Source of the DNA: Mycteria americana
Taxonomy: Eukaryota; Chordata; Aves; Ciconiiformes; Ciconiidae
Reading direction: 5' to 3'
DNA: 64,000 nucleotides
NCBI RefSeq assembly: GCF_035582795.1
Contig: NC_134370.1
Location: 34,211,501 to 34,275,500, forward strand
Shown here: one piece after another, positions 37,055 through 49,300 of the stretch
How the letters are laid out: the number at the start of each line of letters is the position of its first letter
How positions within the stretch are numbered: the stretch's first letter is position 1
The notes under the pieces: model-generated
What the model saw: the letters and a program-made list of their open reading frames with translations, nothing else
What the model was told of the DNA's origin: nothing
Database searches by the model: none
Translations under genes and position numbers: made by a program

Positions 37055-39424
37055 CTGTAAAGAAATAAAATACGGTTAGTCCTTGCCTCCTCCCTGCCTC
37101 TAGCTCCTACAGCACCTGAGGTGGGGATTAAAAAAAAGAAAAAGGAGCAATATGGTAAGTGGAGGCTTCAGCATCCTCTTGCACCATGAACACTGCCCTA
37201 ACCCATGTAGAAGTCAGGCAGAGGCAGCTTTTTATTTGTATTTCTCCAAGGGCGTAGAATTTCAATACCTTTGGTCCTTACCGATTCAACGTTTTTTCAA
37301 ATAAGTTGTTCCTGTCTGCTATGTTCAATTAACTCTGCCTTCTGCAGTCTTGTGATACTACTTCTTGAGCAAAATTAGGCAAAACTGAAAAAAAGCGGAA
37401 GACCCTCAAAAGGGAGATCTTCCCTCCAGAGAAACTGAGGAGGCAGCAGGAGCTCCATCAAGCTTTCCGGTTCCGGGAGAGATGATGAAACCTTGTTTTC
37501 AGTAATTCAGTCATATGCAAATTCAAGTCTCCTCTTTCTGAAGCATCAAGGTACATCGTGTGTTCAGTGAGAATTCCCTTTTCCCCATCTCTGTCTCCCA
37601 GGAATCTTTCTGGTAGCCAAAATGGTCATCCACACACCCAAAACACTTAATTGACCACTTAATTGTTACCTATAATTGGTGGTGCCTGGGGAGATACCAG
37701 ATTGTCAAGCCCAGTCTTGTAAATGTAATTTTTTGTCTCTTATTCCCTGACAGCGCCTCCACATAACCCAGTTTTATTTGAAGCAAATATTAATTAATTG
37801 AAGCATTTTTATGAACCCTTGCATAACCTCATACACAGTATTTATTGTAATTCAAGACACACCAGATGATTTCAGTTATCCTGACTTGCAAAGATGGTCC
37901 CCTAAGTAATGCAAAGCAGGTAGACAGCCACTCTAACCCAGGGACATTTTAATTAAACAGCATGACCTAATACAACTTGATATGCATGTCATACATCGAA
38001 TTTTAAAGTTATAACCACAAAACCCCCACACAATTTAGATATGATCTGTAAAAATAGAGTTGCTCAGAGCACTGGCCGTTTACAAAACAGGGGGGTAGCT
38101 ATTCATCTTGTTACTCAGCAGCATCCCCTAGTCATTGCTGTTAATCACTGAAAACATGTTTACTTTTCAACATGAGCTGTCACACCAGGAAAGGAGTTTA
38201 GTCGGATGATTTTCAGCCTGCAATGAGAGAAACGGGGGAAAAAACACAACATTAATTTGCACTAAAAGAAAATGCTTTTTGCAAGTTTAACTACGACCAA
38301 GTAAGATTAAGGTCGGAGCCAAAGGCAGCTGGTAACAATGTTTGCTGCAGCCTCAACACACAGAGACACAACCGCAAGGGCAGCTTACAAAGGAATTCCT
38401 GCAAGCTCCTTCCCACCCGTGCGCTGCGGCGCACCACGGCGTGTTGTGCTAGCAGTTACATGTGAGCCCGCACTGTAAAAACAACAAGTGGATCTCAGTT
38501 ACCAAAAAAAAAAAAAAAGCATTTCCAGGGGTTCCTTGAGTGGGTTTACAACAGAACACCCACAACGCTGCACTGTTGGATGCCTTAAGCAAGCACTTCC
38601 ACTGGCAGAAAACACAACTTGAAACTACAGCCTGGAAAACTCACTGGACTTAATCCCTCTGCAGCAGCACTGGGGCTCAGCGAGGAACAGATGCAGGGAT
38701 GCTCCCTTGCAGACTCCAGAGGTGCGTATTTGATGACTGAACATTGCACGATACTCCTTGTTGCACGCTAAGTGAGGAGACTGGAGGTACTCGAGTGTTA
38801 AATCTCACGCTCCAGGTATGCGATTCTCCTACCTCTCACCTTACGCTAGCTCACAAAACTGCGGCGCACGCAGCAGAAGAGCTGCACCTGACACAGGAGA
38901 TCCAAAGAGAAGAAAGCACAGCAGTGAGACCCCGGGGCCAAAAGATTTGTCCTGTCTTCACTCTTTCTTATCACACATGCACGAGACCCTCAATTAAATG
39001 AAGTCTTGAGCATCTGCAGGCAGAGAAGTCGAGAGATCTGCATTCATATCAGTCATATTTTATTCTCTTTCTATAGCTCTGGCCAAGAATATCAGCAAGT
39101 TGCTCATTTCAGACATCTTTGCCTTTAGGTTCTGGCAACATGAAATTATTTTAGGGCTAATAAAGTCAATTTGGACTGATGTGATTATTTAACACCAATG
39201 AGAAAAACCCAAGCAAGCAAATACTCAATGCATCAAACAAAGATAGCTAAAGCTCACCAACAACGTTGTTGCAAAAAACTATGGACACACTAAAGAAAAA
39301 TAACATAAGAAGCTATCGCAGAAAACGTGAGGCTTTACAATAAGGACATAAAAGAAAGGAGTCAAGCCTTCCCCACAGAGCCATGAAAGCGACAACAAAC
39401 CAGAAGCAGACCAGCTATTTAGAG

Positions 39425-39516
39425 AAACTTGAAATCACTGTATCATGGCAGCATAGTTAAACTAGATGATCTTTAAAGGTCCCTTCTAACTCAAATCATT
39501 CTATGATTCTATGATT
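39425..39516 (+). mobile_element. CR1 LINE, 3' tail
   Basis: The plus strand carries the characteristic bird CR1 3' end: a segment reading TTAAACTAGATGATCTTTAA, then AGGTCCCTTCTAACTCAAA, then two ATTCTATG-type octamers. The 5' part is missing or too diverged to delimit, as is usual for truncated CR1 copies. The left boundary is approximate. Confidence 0.85.
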
Positions 39517-41413
39517 TAGTTCCTGCGACAAAATCATTACATGATATAGCAAGGTACAAGATGAGCATGTGTGTATTGGCTTCTGAGAACTGTTGAAATT
39601 GTTTAAAAGACATCATTTAAAAGCACAAATATCTTTCTTCCAAAAAAATGTAAAAACCAAAACGGATTTTGGTAAACTGAGCACATACTGACACGTCTCT
39701 AAAGACTATTTCTTGTAAGACGACTGACAAGTCTTTAACTTGGCTCTTCCGCATAATTGAGTCCACAGCAAAACATCACTGAAATAAGTCCTTTGAATCT
39801 GAGGAATTCTATTTCATAGGAGAAAGCAGCTTTTGCCACTTCCTTTGACATACCTGTCCAATTTCTGTATCATTTATTGTTTTGCCATTTTTAATCTGAC
39901 CAGTATCATGCTCAGCCCAACATATTCACCATATATATGTCAAAGGCCCTCCTGAAAGGCCTTAAGTGACATATCTTTCCAATAAAAAAATACCTCAGTG
40001 TCAGTTTAATGCTATGCTAACATCTCAATCAATTTTTATAGCATATGATCTGTAGCCCTTACTCAGCACATTGTTCAATGTCAGTACGTGATGCAGGAAT
40101 CCAGTATCAGCATGATGCAGACAAATTAACAGCTACCAAAGGAACGTAATCCGGTTTTGCAGCTAGCCATAAAGATCATCAATTGAGCAAGGCACAGAAT
40201 AGACTTTAAATCTAATAAAACTTAGCAGTTTCATTTGTCTTGTGTTTTGGTAACTACAATAAATTTTCTTAAGATCTGGAAATAAGATGATAAATGTTCT
40301 AGTCATGACTGACTCCACAGTAACCAATTAATTTATGCAATAAACAATAACTTTTTCTTCTACAATAAAGAGCAATTACTTAAGCATCTCATTCCTTCTG
40401 TTCCAGATCTGTTTGTCAGGATGCAGAATTTAATTCTGCATGGCAGAACTGTGTACCTACCTATCTCTACCACCCTGTCAATGCTGATAACCTACTTTTC
40501 AAGCAAATGAGGTACAGATAATCATGTTGTTCCCCTCCTGCCACCTTCCAAAAAACCATTTGATCCTATGGGCCGATTTGAATGAAGCGTGCCAGACAGA
40601 AGAAGGAAAGGCTCTCAGATAATATTCAAGTTGCAGCATCTCTGGAAATCACTTCTTGGAAAGGAACCCTGCAAAACTAGAGAATTAAAAAGCAAAAAAT
40701 GAAATATTATGTCTTAGGTCTTATTTATCAATTAAAGTCAAGATTAGTACGGTCACAGTGTTCAACTAATTGGCTAGGCTAGGAGTCCTAACACATATTG
40801 CCTGCAGTGGCAATATAAAATTCTTCAATAGGCAGGGCTCTCTCCTCACTGATGGGTAGGGTGTTACACCAGGAAACTATCACAGATGACTAGTCTTGTT
40901 TCCAAGCATATCAAGCTGCCTAATAATAGACTCCATTTCCATTGCAAAAGTGTGCTACATATTGCCCAGCCATTAACATTAATTCCAGCTGATTTTTTTT
41001 CCAAACAGACTGACAACTAATTTAACATCAGTTTCATATTTAAAGTACTCAGAATGTATTGTTGGCAGGAAGTGAGAGACTTTAAAAGATACTAACCTGA
41101 AGGCACACATACCACACTGAAGGCACAGTATGTCACCGCAGTTTCTTTAAGATGTTTAAAACATGGTACAACTTCCATATGCATGTGGTGAAATCTGACT
41201 ACAGCTCTCATACATAAAATGGGTGCAAATCCACATCAGATACCCAGGGCTCCAATTTGGAACCGGAGTTGCATTTATGCCTATATCAAATACTCAGTAT
41301 TTTTTCCACATGCATTGAATAAGCAATCCAGGAAAAAAAAAAAAAAAAGCACACGGTAGATACACTCAGCTGACAAATGGAGGAAAAAAATAAAGAGATA
41401 AACTAACTGTATC

Positions 41414-41419
41414 TTTATT
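41414..41419 (-). terminator. Candidate poly(A) signal AATAAA, distal
   Basis: Minus-strand AATAAA is followed within 30 bases by a long T-rich stretch and then GT-containing sequence, the usual arrangement for a cleavage site. It would give SLC16A9 a 3' UTR of about 1.8 kb. Confidence 0.45.
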
Positions 41420-42495
41420 TTTGTCAAGTTTTAATACAAACAAACATAAGTGAATCCCAGAAAGTCAGCAAAAACTGTCTGAAGCCAAGCTGGATTTTCC
41501 TGCCTTGGACCAGAAGAGGGAACATTACTTGGACTTAAGGTCTGCCCCACTTAGAGGTTACATCGCTCTTGCTTAATGAGGTGTGCAAACACAGTAACTC
41601 TGTGCATAGCACTTTGACAATAAAAGGTTGCTCATTACATGGCTGGTTTTTATCTTAAGGATTATTTATGAGTCAGAATCACAGCAGACGTTCGAGGCAC
41701 ATAGAACTGCTGAGGACTACTCAGGCGTTTGCAGGCAACCACCACACTCCACTAAACTTTAAACCTACAGCAAGAAGCCAAAGCACATAGCATGTGCCAC
41801 AGGTGGATAGATTTCTGTGACTACTACGCAAGAGCAACCGGACGTATCTTTGGCATGGGAGGAACTACAGAAGCAAAAGCTATGGCACAGGGCGTGCAGG
41901 GCAGTGCAGAGCTAGCCTTTGCTGTAGCACCTGTCTGGCTCAGGAAAGACTTCAACCTCACACAGCGTTCTCCCCCAAGTCATGCCAGCCTTGGGCCAAA
42001 CAAAAGCAAAAACCCAACACACACACAGAGCTAGCCTGCAGCTAGAGAGTATCCATGCAGTGGGTTTCAGGGGCTCCCTCTTCATTGGCCTGTTCGGTGT
42101 TGAAGTGTTGCAATTCCTTCCACCTCAACTTCCACCGTACCTCTTCTGTTATCCCTCCCCCATGCTTTTTCTTGCTCCCTGTTACTAACTTTCCTCCTTG
42201 CTATGTCCATTTCAAAAATGACAGAGCACAGATGACATTGGTGTCACATTTTTCCTTTTTTCATCAGGTCTCCCTTGTAGTAGAAAGCTCTACTACTAAG
42301 CTCTCTGCAGCAGGTTCAACCTACTAAACTGTAGTTGTGCAACAACAGATGCTCCCAGTACTGCCAGACTGCGGGTGACTTGCTTAGAAACACTCACCAG
42401 CGGGCTTCTGTGAGCACATCTCCAACTCCGATCCAAAGATCATGAACTTGCATATAATCAAGTCAGCATTTCTTTTCATGGTTTCAACAATCATA

Positions 42496-42501
42496 TTTAT
42501 T
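42496..42501 (-). terminator. Candidate poly(A) signal AATAAA, proximal
   Basis: The plus strand reads tttatt, so the minus strand reads AATAAA about 695 bases after the SLC16A9 stop. The downstream GT-rich element is weak (TGATTGTTG). Confidence 0.4.
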
Positions 42502-43193
42502 CCTTGGTTTAAAAGGTTTTGGTTCAACAGTTTTATAAACAGACTTCACAAAATGTGCAATATTTATAAACATAGTTCTTAGTTGCAGTGGTAGTAAGAA
42601 TCTTTACTTTCATTGTAAAGTTCACTTCGGTTACACAACACAAGGTTGGTTTTGTTCCCTCTCTTCCCCCCACCCCAATTGGCACTTCATTATAAATTGG
42701 AGAAACTTTAAAAAGACAAAAAGTTAATCTAAGCATGATGTTATAAGCACCTTGCCACAGTATTACATTCTAATAAGGCAAATTTTTGTTTTGTAAAGTC
42801 TGATTGTGCAATTCAAAGACCTATAAAAGGTGACAGGCATGCCAGCCTTCTCCTATAAGGAACAGGCCTTCATTTTTACTTCAAAGTTTTCACCCCTCTG
42901 CACCACTCCCCTTAAAAAAAGTACAGCTGATAATACAGCAGAGTATACCCTTTACAGGGTGAAAGGAAATTACAGTAGACAAAGGCTGAAAACACAGTGC
43001 ATAGTAGACAAAATAAGACTGTTCTTAAAAATAAAATAAAAAAGAAATAGAAGAAGAAAAGGGAACTGAACAACAAGCAACAATGGAATTTTTCTAGTGG
43101 AAGAGGATTTTGGGGCTTCATAAATAAGTGGAAAATTACTAAAATACTTTGCTATATAATATAAAAAGGCGCAAAGTGTTTTCCAGTTGTCAC

Positions 43194-43372
43194 CTAAGCT
43201 CTAGATGCAACTTTGTAGGAGTAAGTATTTGGAGGCAGCTTTGAGCTCTGAGTGGTACAGGCATTCCAGCAGGGTAACGCTGCCAACAGCAGAAGAAATC
43301 CACCCAGTAAGACGCAAAAGCCACTGAAATAGAATGCAGTGTCATACTCCTGCGTCCAGTCGTAAAACCAAC
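43194..43372 (-). CDS. SLC16A9: SLC16A9 exon 6: last helix, C-terminus and stop
   Basis: The acceptor TTTTCACCCTCAG precedes 43372. The exon completes Gly449 and codes residues 450-507, from [18 protein letters not shown] through the last helix [14 protein letters not shown] to KVASRA. The TAG stop is at 43196-43194. This exon is too short to appear as a long open frame and was found from the donor phase of exon 5. Confidence 0.95.
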
Positions 43373-46300
43373 CTGAGGGTGAAAATAAGAGAGAAGCGCA
43401 TCAGTGAGAAGTTAAATGTAACACAGCACTGTAAGTTAGAGAAACATCATTAAAAAAACCAACAACAACAAAAAAAGGCCAAATCTAAAATGCAGCTTGA
43501 CCACTTAGACGTGAAATGTGCTTTTCATCAAAGCCAAAACAAGAATACAATCAGCTTGGCCAGCTCAAGCAAAACAGGCTTTAATTTTTGTTGAAGATTT
43601 TGATTTCATCTTTCCATTATTACTAGGACCAACTAGAACTACTTGCATGCAAATTAATTCTGCCTGGTCCTGACAAGCTCATGTTCATTTTATAGTGTCT
43701 ACCTTGATCTTACCTACAATTGGTGGTCCGAGGCTATTTCCAAGTCCAGCAAAGAACATCAATATCCCATACGCATGAGTCAGTTTCTCAATTCCCACAG
43801 TCTTTGTTGTTACATATGGAAAAATTGACCAGTTCCCAGTCAGAAAACCCAAAATCCCAGAAAGCATCGCTAATGTAAGGTAACTTTTGGCAAATGGAAT
43901 TGCAAACAAGGCCACTCCTGTCATTAGTAAGGTAGTTACATATAGATATAAAGTGTTAACCCACTTAAAATCTGCCAATATTCCTAAAGTAAGTTTGCCA
44001 ACAGCGGTCATAATGCCTATAATGGAAATAAGGGGCATATGATAGTCATCTTCATTAATGTTTGCACTTCTTGCTACATCTTCCATGAGCAGAGAAGGAG
44101 GAAATCCACCAATATCAAAGAGCAAGATGGCAACAAAGAGAGCTGAAAATACTTTGTTCTTAAAAAGAACCACGGTTTCCTCCCAGTAGTTCAAATAGAG
44201 CTGCCACTTCCTTTTGGCGAGTTGCTTGCAGAAGTTTGTCTGTTCTACAACTTTCTTTTTATAAGTGTCTTTCTCATTTACATTTATTGAGCTTAATACA
44301 TTCTTATTTAAAATGGTATCCTGTTTGTAATCAGGTATATTGTTCGCACATTTTTCATCAACGTAGCCCTTTTCAAGGATGCTTATATTTTCTTCAACAG
44401 TCTTTTCTTTTTCATGGTAAACAAAAAATTGATCTGGAACTTTGTCTACACATGTTTTTTCTGGTGGAGGGGAATCAAATGACTCCAACGGTCTCATTAG
44501 GCTGCCACATGCTAATATATTTAGAGACAGTGCGCCAACTATTAGCAGACAACCATCCAGTCCATATAGATCAATAAGCTCTCTTTGCAATGCTGCATAT
44601 ATAAAGAGTCCAACACTTGAGCCTATAAAAGGAAAATAAGATCAGTTTAAACTCAAGAACTGAGAACATTCTTCAACACTAGCAAACTTCTACATTTCAG
44701 CAGCTACAAATATACTGTCATAGGAATGGTAAGTCATTTGTGCTCCTCCCTCCCCAGTCAATGAACTGGTAAAGTTACCATCCCTCCTGAAGTTACAGTT
44801 TCTTTATTGAGTATGCACAAAATAAAAAGCCTTTCAAAATGTCTGAACAACTTATGATGATTAACACTAGCAGACACTTTAGAAACAAGTAGGATCAATA
44901 CTATATCTGATGAAAAACATCAAAGAACTATTAAGCCATCCTTCTGCCATGCAGTCACATATGTGTATCCCTTCAGGTACCATTTTGTGTTAGCACAGTT
45001 AGAATTTCACACACCAACAATTTCCCCTTTCTCCTCCTCACTGCCACCTTCCTCCTCTAAGGCAGGAACAGACCAGGGGTTCACCAAGAGCCCTCCTAGA
45101 AACAGCCCTTGACTGCTTGGTGTTTAAGGAAGGGGGCTTACATGGTGGGATTTTACTCCAAAGGCATTTCTGAAGCTCTGCAGGGCCAAACATGCATTTG
45201 AGAAATTCAGCTATTCAGAAGAAAACACTGAAGAGTAAGCAATTACTGTGAACACAAGCATTTTATGCAATCCCACCAATTTAAAGAAAAAGCTCTCAGT
45301 TGAAGTGAGCGTAGATCCATTGTAATCTATGGATGTCCACTCACAAATACAGAGCATTGGTTTTTCAAGTCAATTTAAAGACAAACTTTAAATTAAAAAG
45401 AGTTGCTGAAGACTGTCTCTAGGTTATATTAAAGCCATTTTTATACTTCAGTGATAAACATAGGAAAAGATAATTATAACATTCAGATCTGTTGTCTTCC
45501 AGATACTAAAATTAACCAGGGCTCAATAAGATCAGGCCTTAAGGCAAACCACCTGGAATCCCAAAAAAGCCACTGAAAATAATTCCAAGGAACATTTCTG
45601 CAGAAGTCCCCCTTTATTCCATTGGTGTGGATCTGGCATTAATATCTCACAACACTGACTGTACTGACCAGGCCTCTCCTCACTAACAGCTACTTGAGAA
45701 TTTTCCTTGTATTATCAGAGGTTCATTTTTCTAGGATCCGTTTAACATACATGGACAAAAAGCTGGGATGAGCTTTAGGAAGATTCCAAATTTAGTCTCC
45801 TTTTAGATTGAAAATGAAAAATTATTAAACATGTAAGCCCAGACTTCAGCTACTCCTTTAAAGATACAGCTAATGTTGAGGTTATAGTGATCCAGTATTT
45901 ACATCCTGCATCTCCAACCTCTTTCTCACCTCTGATCTTGTGTAAGAAAGAAGACAGCTCTATGGAAAGTTTCCCCTCTCATCACCCATGGCATACAGCC
46001 CAAGCTACTCATGAGTCTGCTTTCATTTTAGTGAATATCCTTTTCTCATCTGTATGGATAACCCACACCATACACCTGCAAGTGTAGTTACTATTTTATC
46101 TGAAGCCTGATTTTATCTGTTTATTGCTACTGCTGTTTTGACTTAAGAAGTACTTCAGGAAGTAACTGAGAAAAGTATAATCTCCTGGTTTTTATTGCCA
46201 AGGTAATGGTAGCTCTATCAGAGTTGAAAAGTGAGACAGAATGACAATTAAAAGTCATACCTGTTGAAATCAGACCAAGTGCAAGGCCTCTGCGTTTGTC

Positions 46301-49300
46301 AAAATAGTGGCAAGTGATGGTAACTGTTGCGGTATACAAAAGGCCACATCCAAGCCCTTGAGAAAAAGAGTTAGAAATAAAGCATGCAACATACTCTGGG
46401 AAATGAATGCCCCTTCTTATTCCCCAGATAATACAGTAGTGTACCCTAGGCACAGAGGTACCTTTTAACTCTGGCTCAGCACCAGCCACACCAGCCTCAT
46501 AGTGACAGGGCCTTTAGGCTGCCTGCACTGTCCCATCTCCCCCAGCCATCCCCGGCTGCAGAACCTGCGTGGAGCAGGCTGGGTTTGAGGAGTTCACCAG
46601 CTCAGGTTCTGTGCTACGTGGAAGGGTTACATGGCTTTCAGGCCAGCAGCTGGCCCCAGAAAAGAGCAGAACTGTGTCCACATGGCACTGTGCCCGAGCC
46701 AGCACACTGCTGGGTGCCTGCTGGCCAGAGAGGTGCCCGGATTCCTGACACAGTTAATTTGATAAACCACCCACAGCAGCCCTCTGCAGCACAGAGGGGC
46801 AGGTCACCACCTGCCAGGAGAACAGGACATTCATGCCTTTAGCACAGCGTTTTAGGTTGAATCCAGTTACGTGGAGAACAACATTGCTCCCTAATGATCC
46901 CTAATTTATCAAATTAGAATGAGTACATGACAAAACTCCTGAAGAGATGTTATTCCTTTAAGACTGGCACTTCACCCCCGCAGAAGACCTGCTTGATTCC
47001 ACACCTTAGGTAAAACCTCAGCTTCTCCATCTCTAACAATCACGTCAACAGAGGACAAACTGTTTTCAAACCCTGATGAACATATGCATTACCTTTATCT
47101 TTCACTACATGGTAACAGTCTGCCTGTGCAACACCCCTCCCCGCCCCAAAGTAAAGTATTCCTTGATAAATCAAGTCCCAGACTGCTGCTGCCTCTGTGA
47201 ATCAGCTTCCCATTTCAGATTCATAAACCAAGACTGAAAATAATAAAATTAAGTCTCTATAAGAAGGAGAAGTGTTTCTTACCAACAACAATCCCATATG
47301 AAATATATAGAAAGTATATGTTAGGTGCAAAACTGCTCATCATGAGGCCCCCGGCCACCATAAAGCCACTGAAAATTGCTACTGGTCTTGCTCCAAAAGA
47401 TGATACGCATATACTGCAGACAGGACCTAGATAGAGGACAAGCAGAAAAAACATTCCTAGTAAATAGCAGCACCAGTAAGAACTTCTAAAAAATCTCAGT
47501 CTATGGAAATGTTTCTTGAGACAATTATTTATATTTACAGGATTCTTTAAAAGAGTCAGTTACAAAAAACCATACAAGATCAGGCTTGCAAGATTTTTGC
47601 TCAAGGAGAAACTGACATCAAGACCACGAAATGGTACCAAGGTTGGGAGGGAGAGAGCAAGCAAAACATTCTTTAAATACAGGATGATACATACATACTA
47701 GACTGTAACACTGTCACTGCACACCTAAGGACTTGTACAAAGGTTCTGAAAAGAATCTTCCTCTTTAGGTACCAAAAGAAGTTAGACCATCAGCCAGGTT
47801 TTAACTATGCGGATATTTTTTGACAGAGCCCAAAAAACTGTGTTTCAGAAAAGACAGTATCGGTATTCATCTTGATATAAGATGAGATTTATAAAACTGA
47901 AATGGAAAATAGTAACTTCTGATCATAATCATGGTAAGAATGCCACCTGCTGCTGTCACAGAGGAAATATCTGCTGATATACCAGATAAAGACAAACAGT
48001 ACTCTTCCCTAATCTTCTAGGGAATTAAATACCTGCTAGTTAGTATTCTACCAAATAACTGTTTACTACTTATCTTGGTTTCTACTGTAAAACTATGGAA
48101 ACTAGAAGGCATTTATTGAGAACGTCCAGAGCAATGTTCATGAAGTTTGGAAGAGGTTTCTTCCTCTCCTTACCCGCCCAATATGTCTTGGTTGGTTAGT
48201 TGTTCAAGAACAAAGTGCAGGCAACATTCATACTCTGCCTCTGCTCAGCCAGTTCTCCCCTCACAGAAGTTGTACAACAAGCACTTATTTTCAGTTGTGT
48301 GACCTGGAATACACCTTTTAGTCTGAAGTAGTGTGCAAGCTTGGTGCCTTGCATAAAGAAGCGACCAGCAAGGAACTTGGCTTGCAAAAGACAATCTCTC
48401 ATCTGAAACCCTGCAGTGCCAAACATTCATGCATAGACTTATATATTAGCCCCAAGATCCCAAACTCAGCAACTCTGAGATTAGAAGTTAGATACACAGA
48501 TGAATGACATTATTTAAAAACCAACAACCCCCCCACCACCACCACTTTTGTATCTCATTCGCAGTGATACAAAGACACTCCATGGTCAAAACAATCTGCA
48601 AAAGCAGTAACTTTGGAATCTGCCGTTTGTTAAGGTTGGTCCTCCCTGACTCACACATAACTGAGATTCCCAACAGATGGGCGATGAGCCCAGAGAGGTG
48701 ATATGAGGTGAACAACAGTTGGAGCTGAGGACGGTGCTTGCCTGGGTTTGCAGACAGGAGCTAGCAGCTGGGAATGTAGGCAAGATTTTTGTGTGGTTAC
48801 TGGCCCTGGGACAAGCAGTTCTGGCAGGCAGGAGCACAGACTCGTTAGCAGGTGAAATGATTCTCAAAGGCAAGGCAGGTCAGAACTTTTGCCCTACGTA
48901 AGAGCTATCTACCTAGGGAACGTAAAGGGAAGCAAGACTGAATTGGGGCTCACCCAGGCAAAGAGTCAGAGTTAAAGAAGAATCGAGAAAAATCTTCTGG
49001 GGAAGTGGGGCTTATTTGGATTTTGGAAACGATGAAAAAGGAAGATGTAAGCGCTCGCTGCTTCTCAAGAGTCAGCACGCTGTGGGAATGAAAGACAGCC
49101 AGAATAACTTGGGCAGAGTAGCTTGCCGAGAACAAAAGCTGAGAGTGTTAGATCACTGCCGATTCTTAGAATTAATTATTAGAACTGGCAAATTAAGATT
49201 GGTATGTTTCCTAAAACCACGGGATTTAAAAATAAACAAAGGATTGAATCTGTATTACATAAAAAATTCTTTTACACTATAAGAACATTAGGTAGTGATA

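Larger units (their letters stand above)
28325..41399. other. Interval between the FAM13C-like exons and SLC16A9 3' end
   Basis: Any 5' exon of the RhoGAP gene should be here on the minus strand, but none could be fixed. The interval includes a GC-richer patch at 30.4-31.4 kb, where chance open frames exceed 100 codons on both strands. It also holds a CpG-containing patch at 34.9-35.2 kb, paired stem-loops at 35.4 kb, a possible micro-exon at 37.0 kb and a CR1 tail at 39.5 kb. Confidence 0.55.
41400..43193 (-). other. SLC16A9: SLC16A9 3' untranslated region (extent uncertain)
   Basis: The sequence after the stop codon is AT-rich and non-coding. Two minus-strand AATAAA hexamers are the best candidate ends: 42501-42496 would give a UTR of about 0.7 kb, and 41419-41414, followed by T-rich and GT-containing sequence, one of about 1.8 kb. 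Transcript data would be needed to choose; alternative polyadenylation is possible. Confidence 0.5.
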
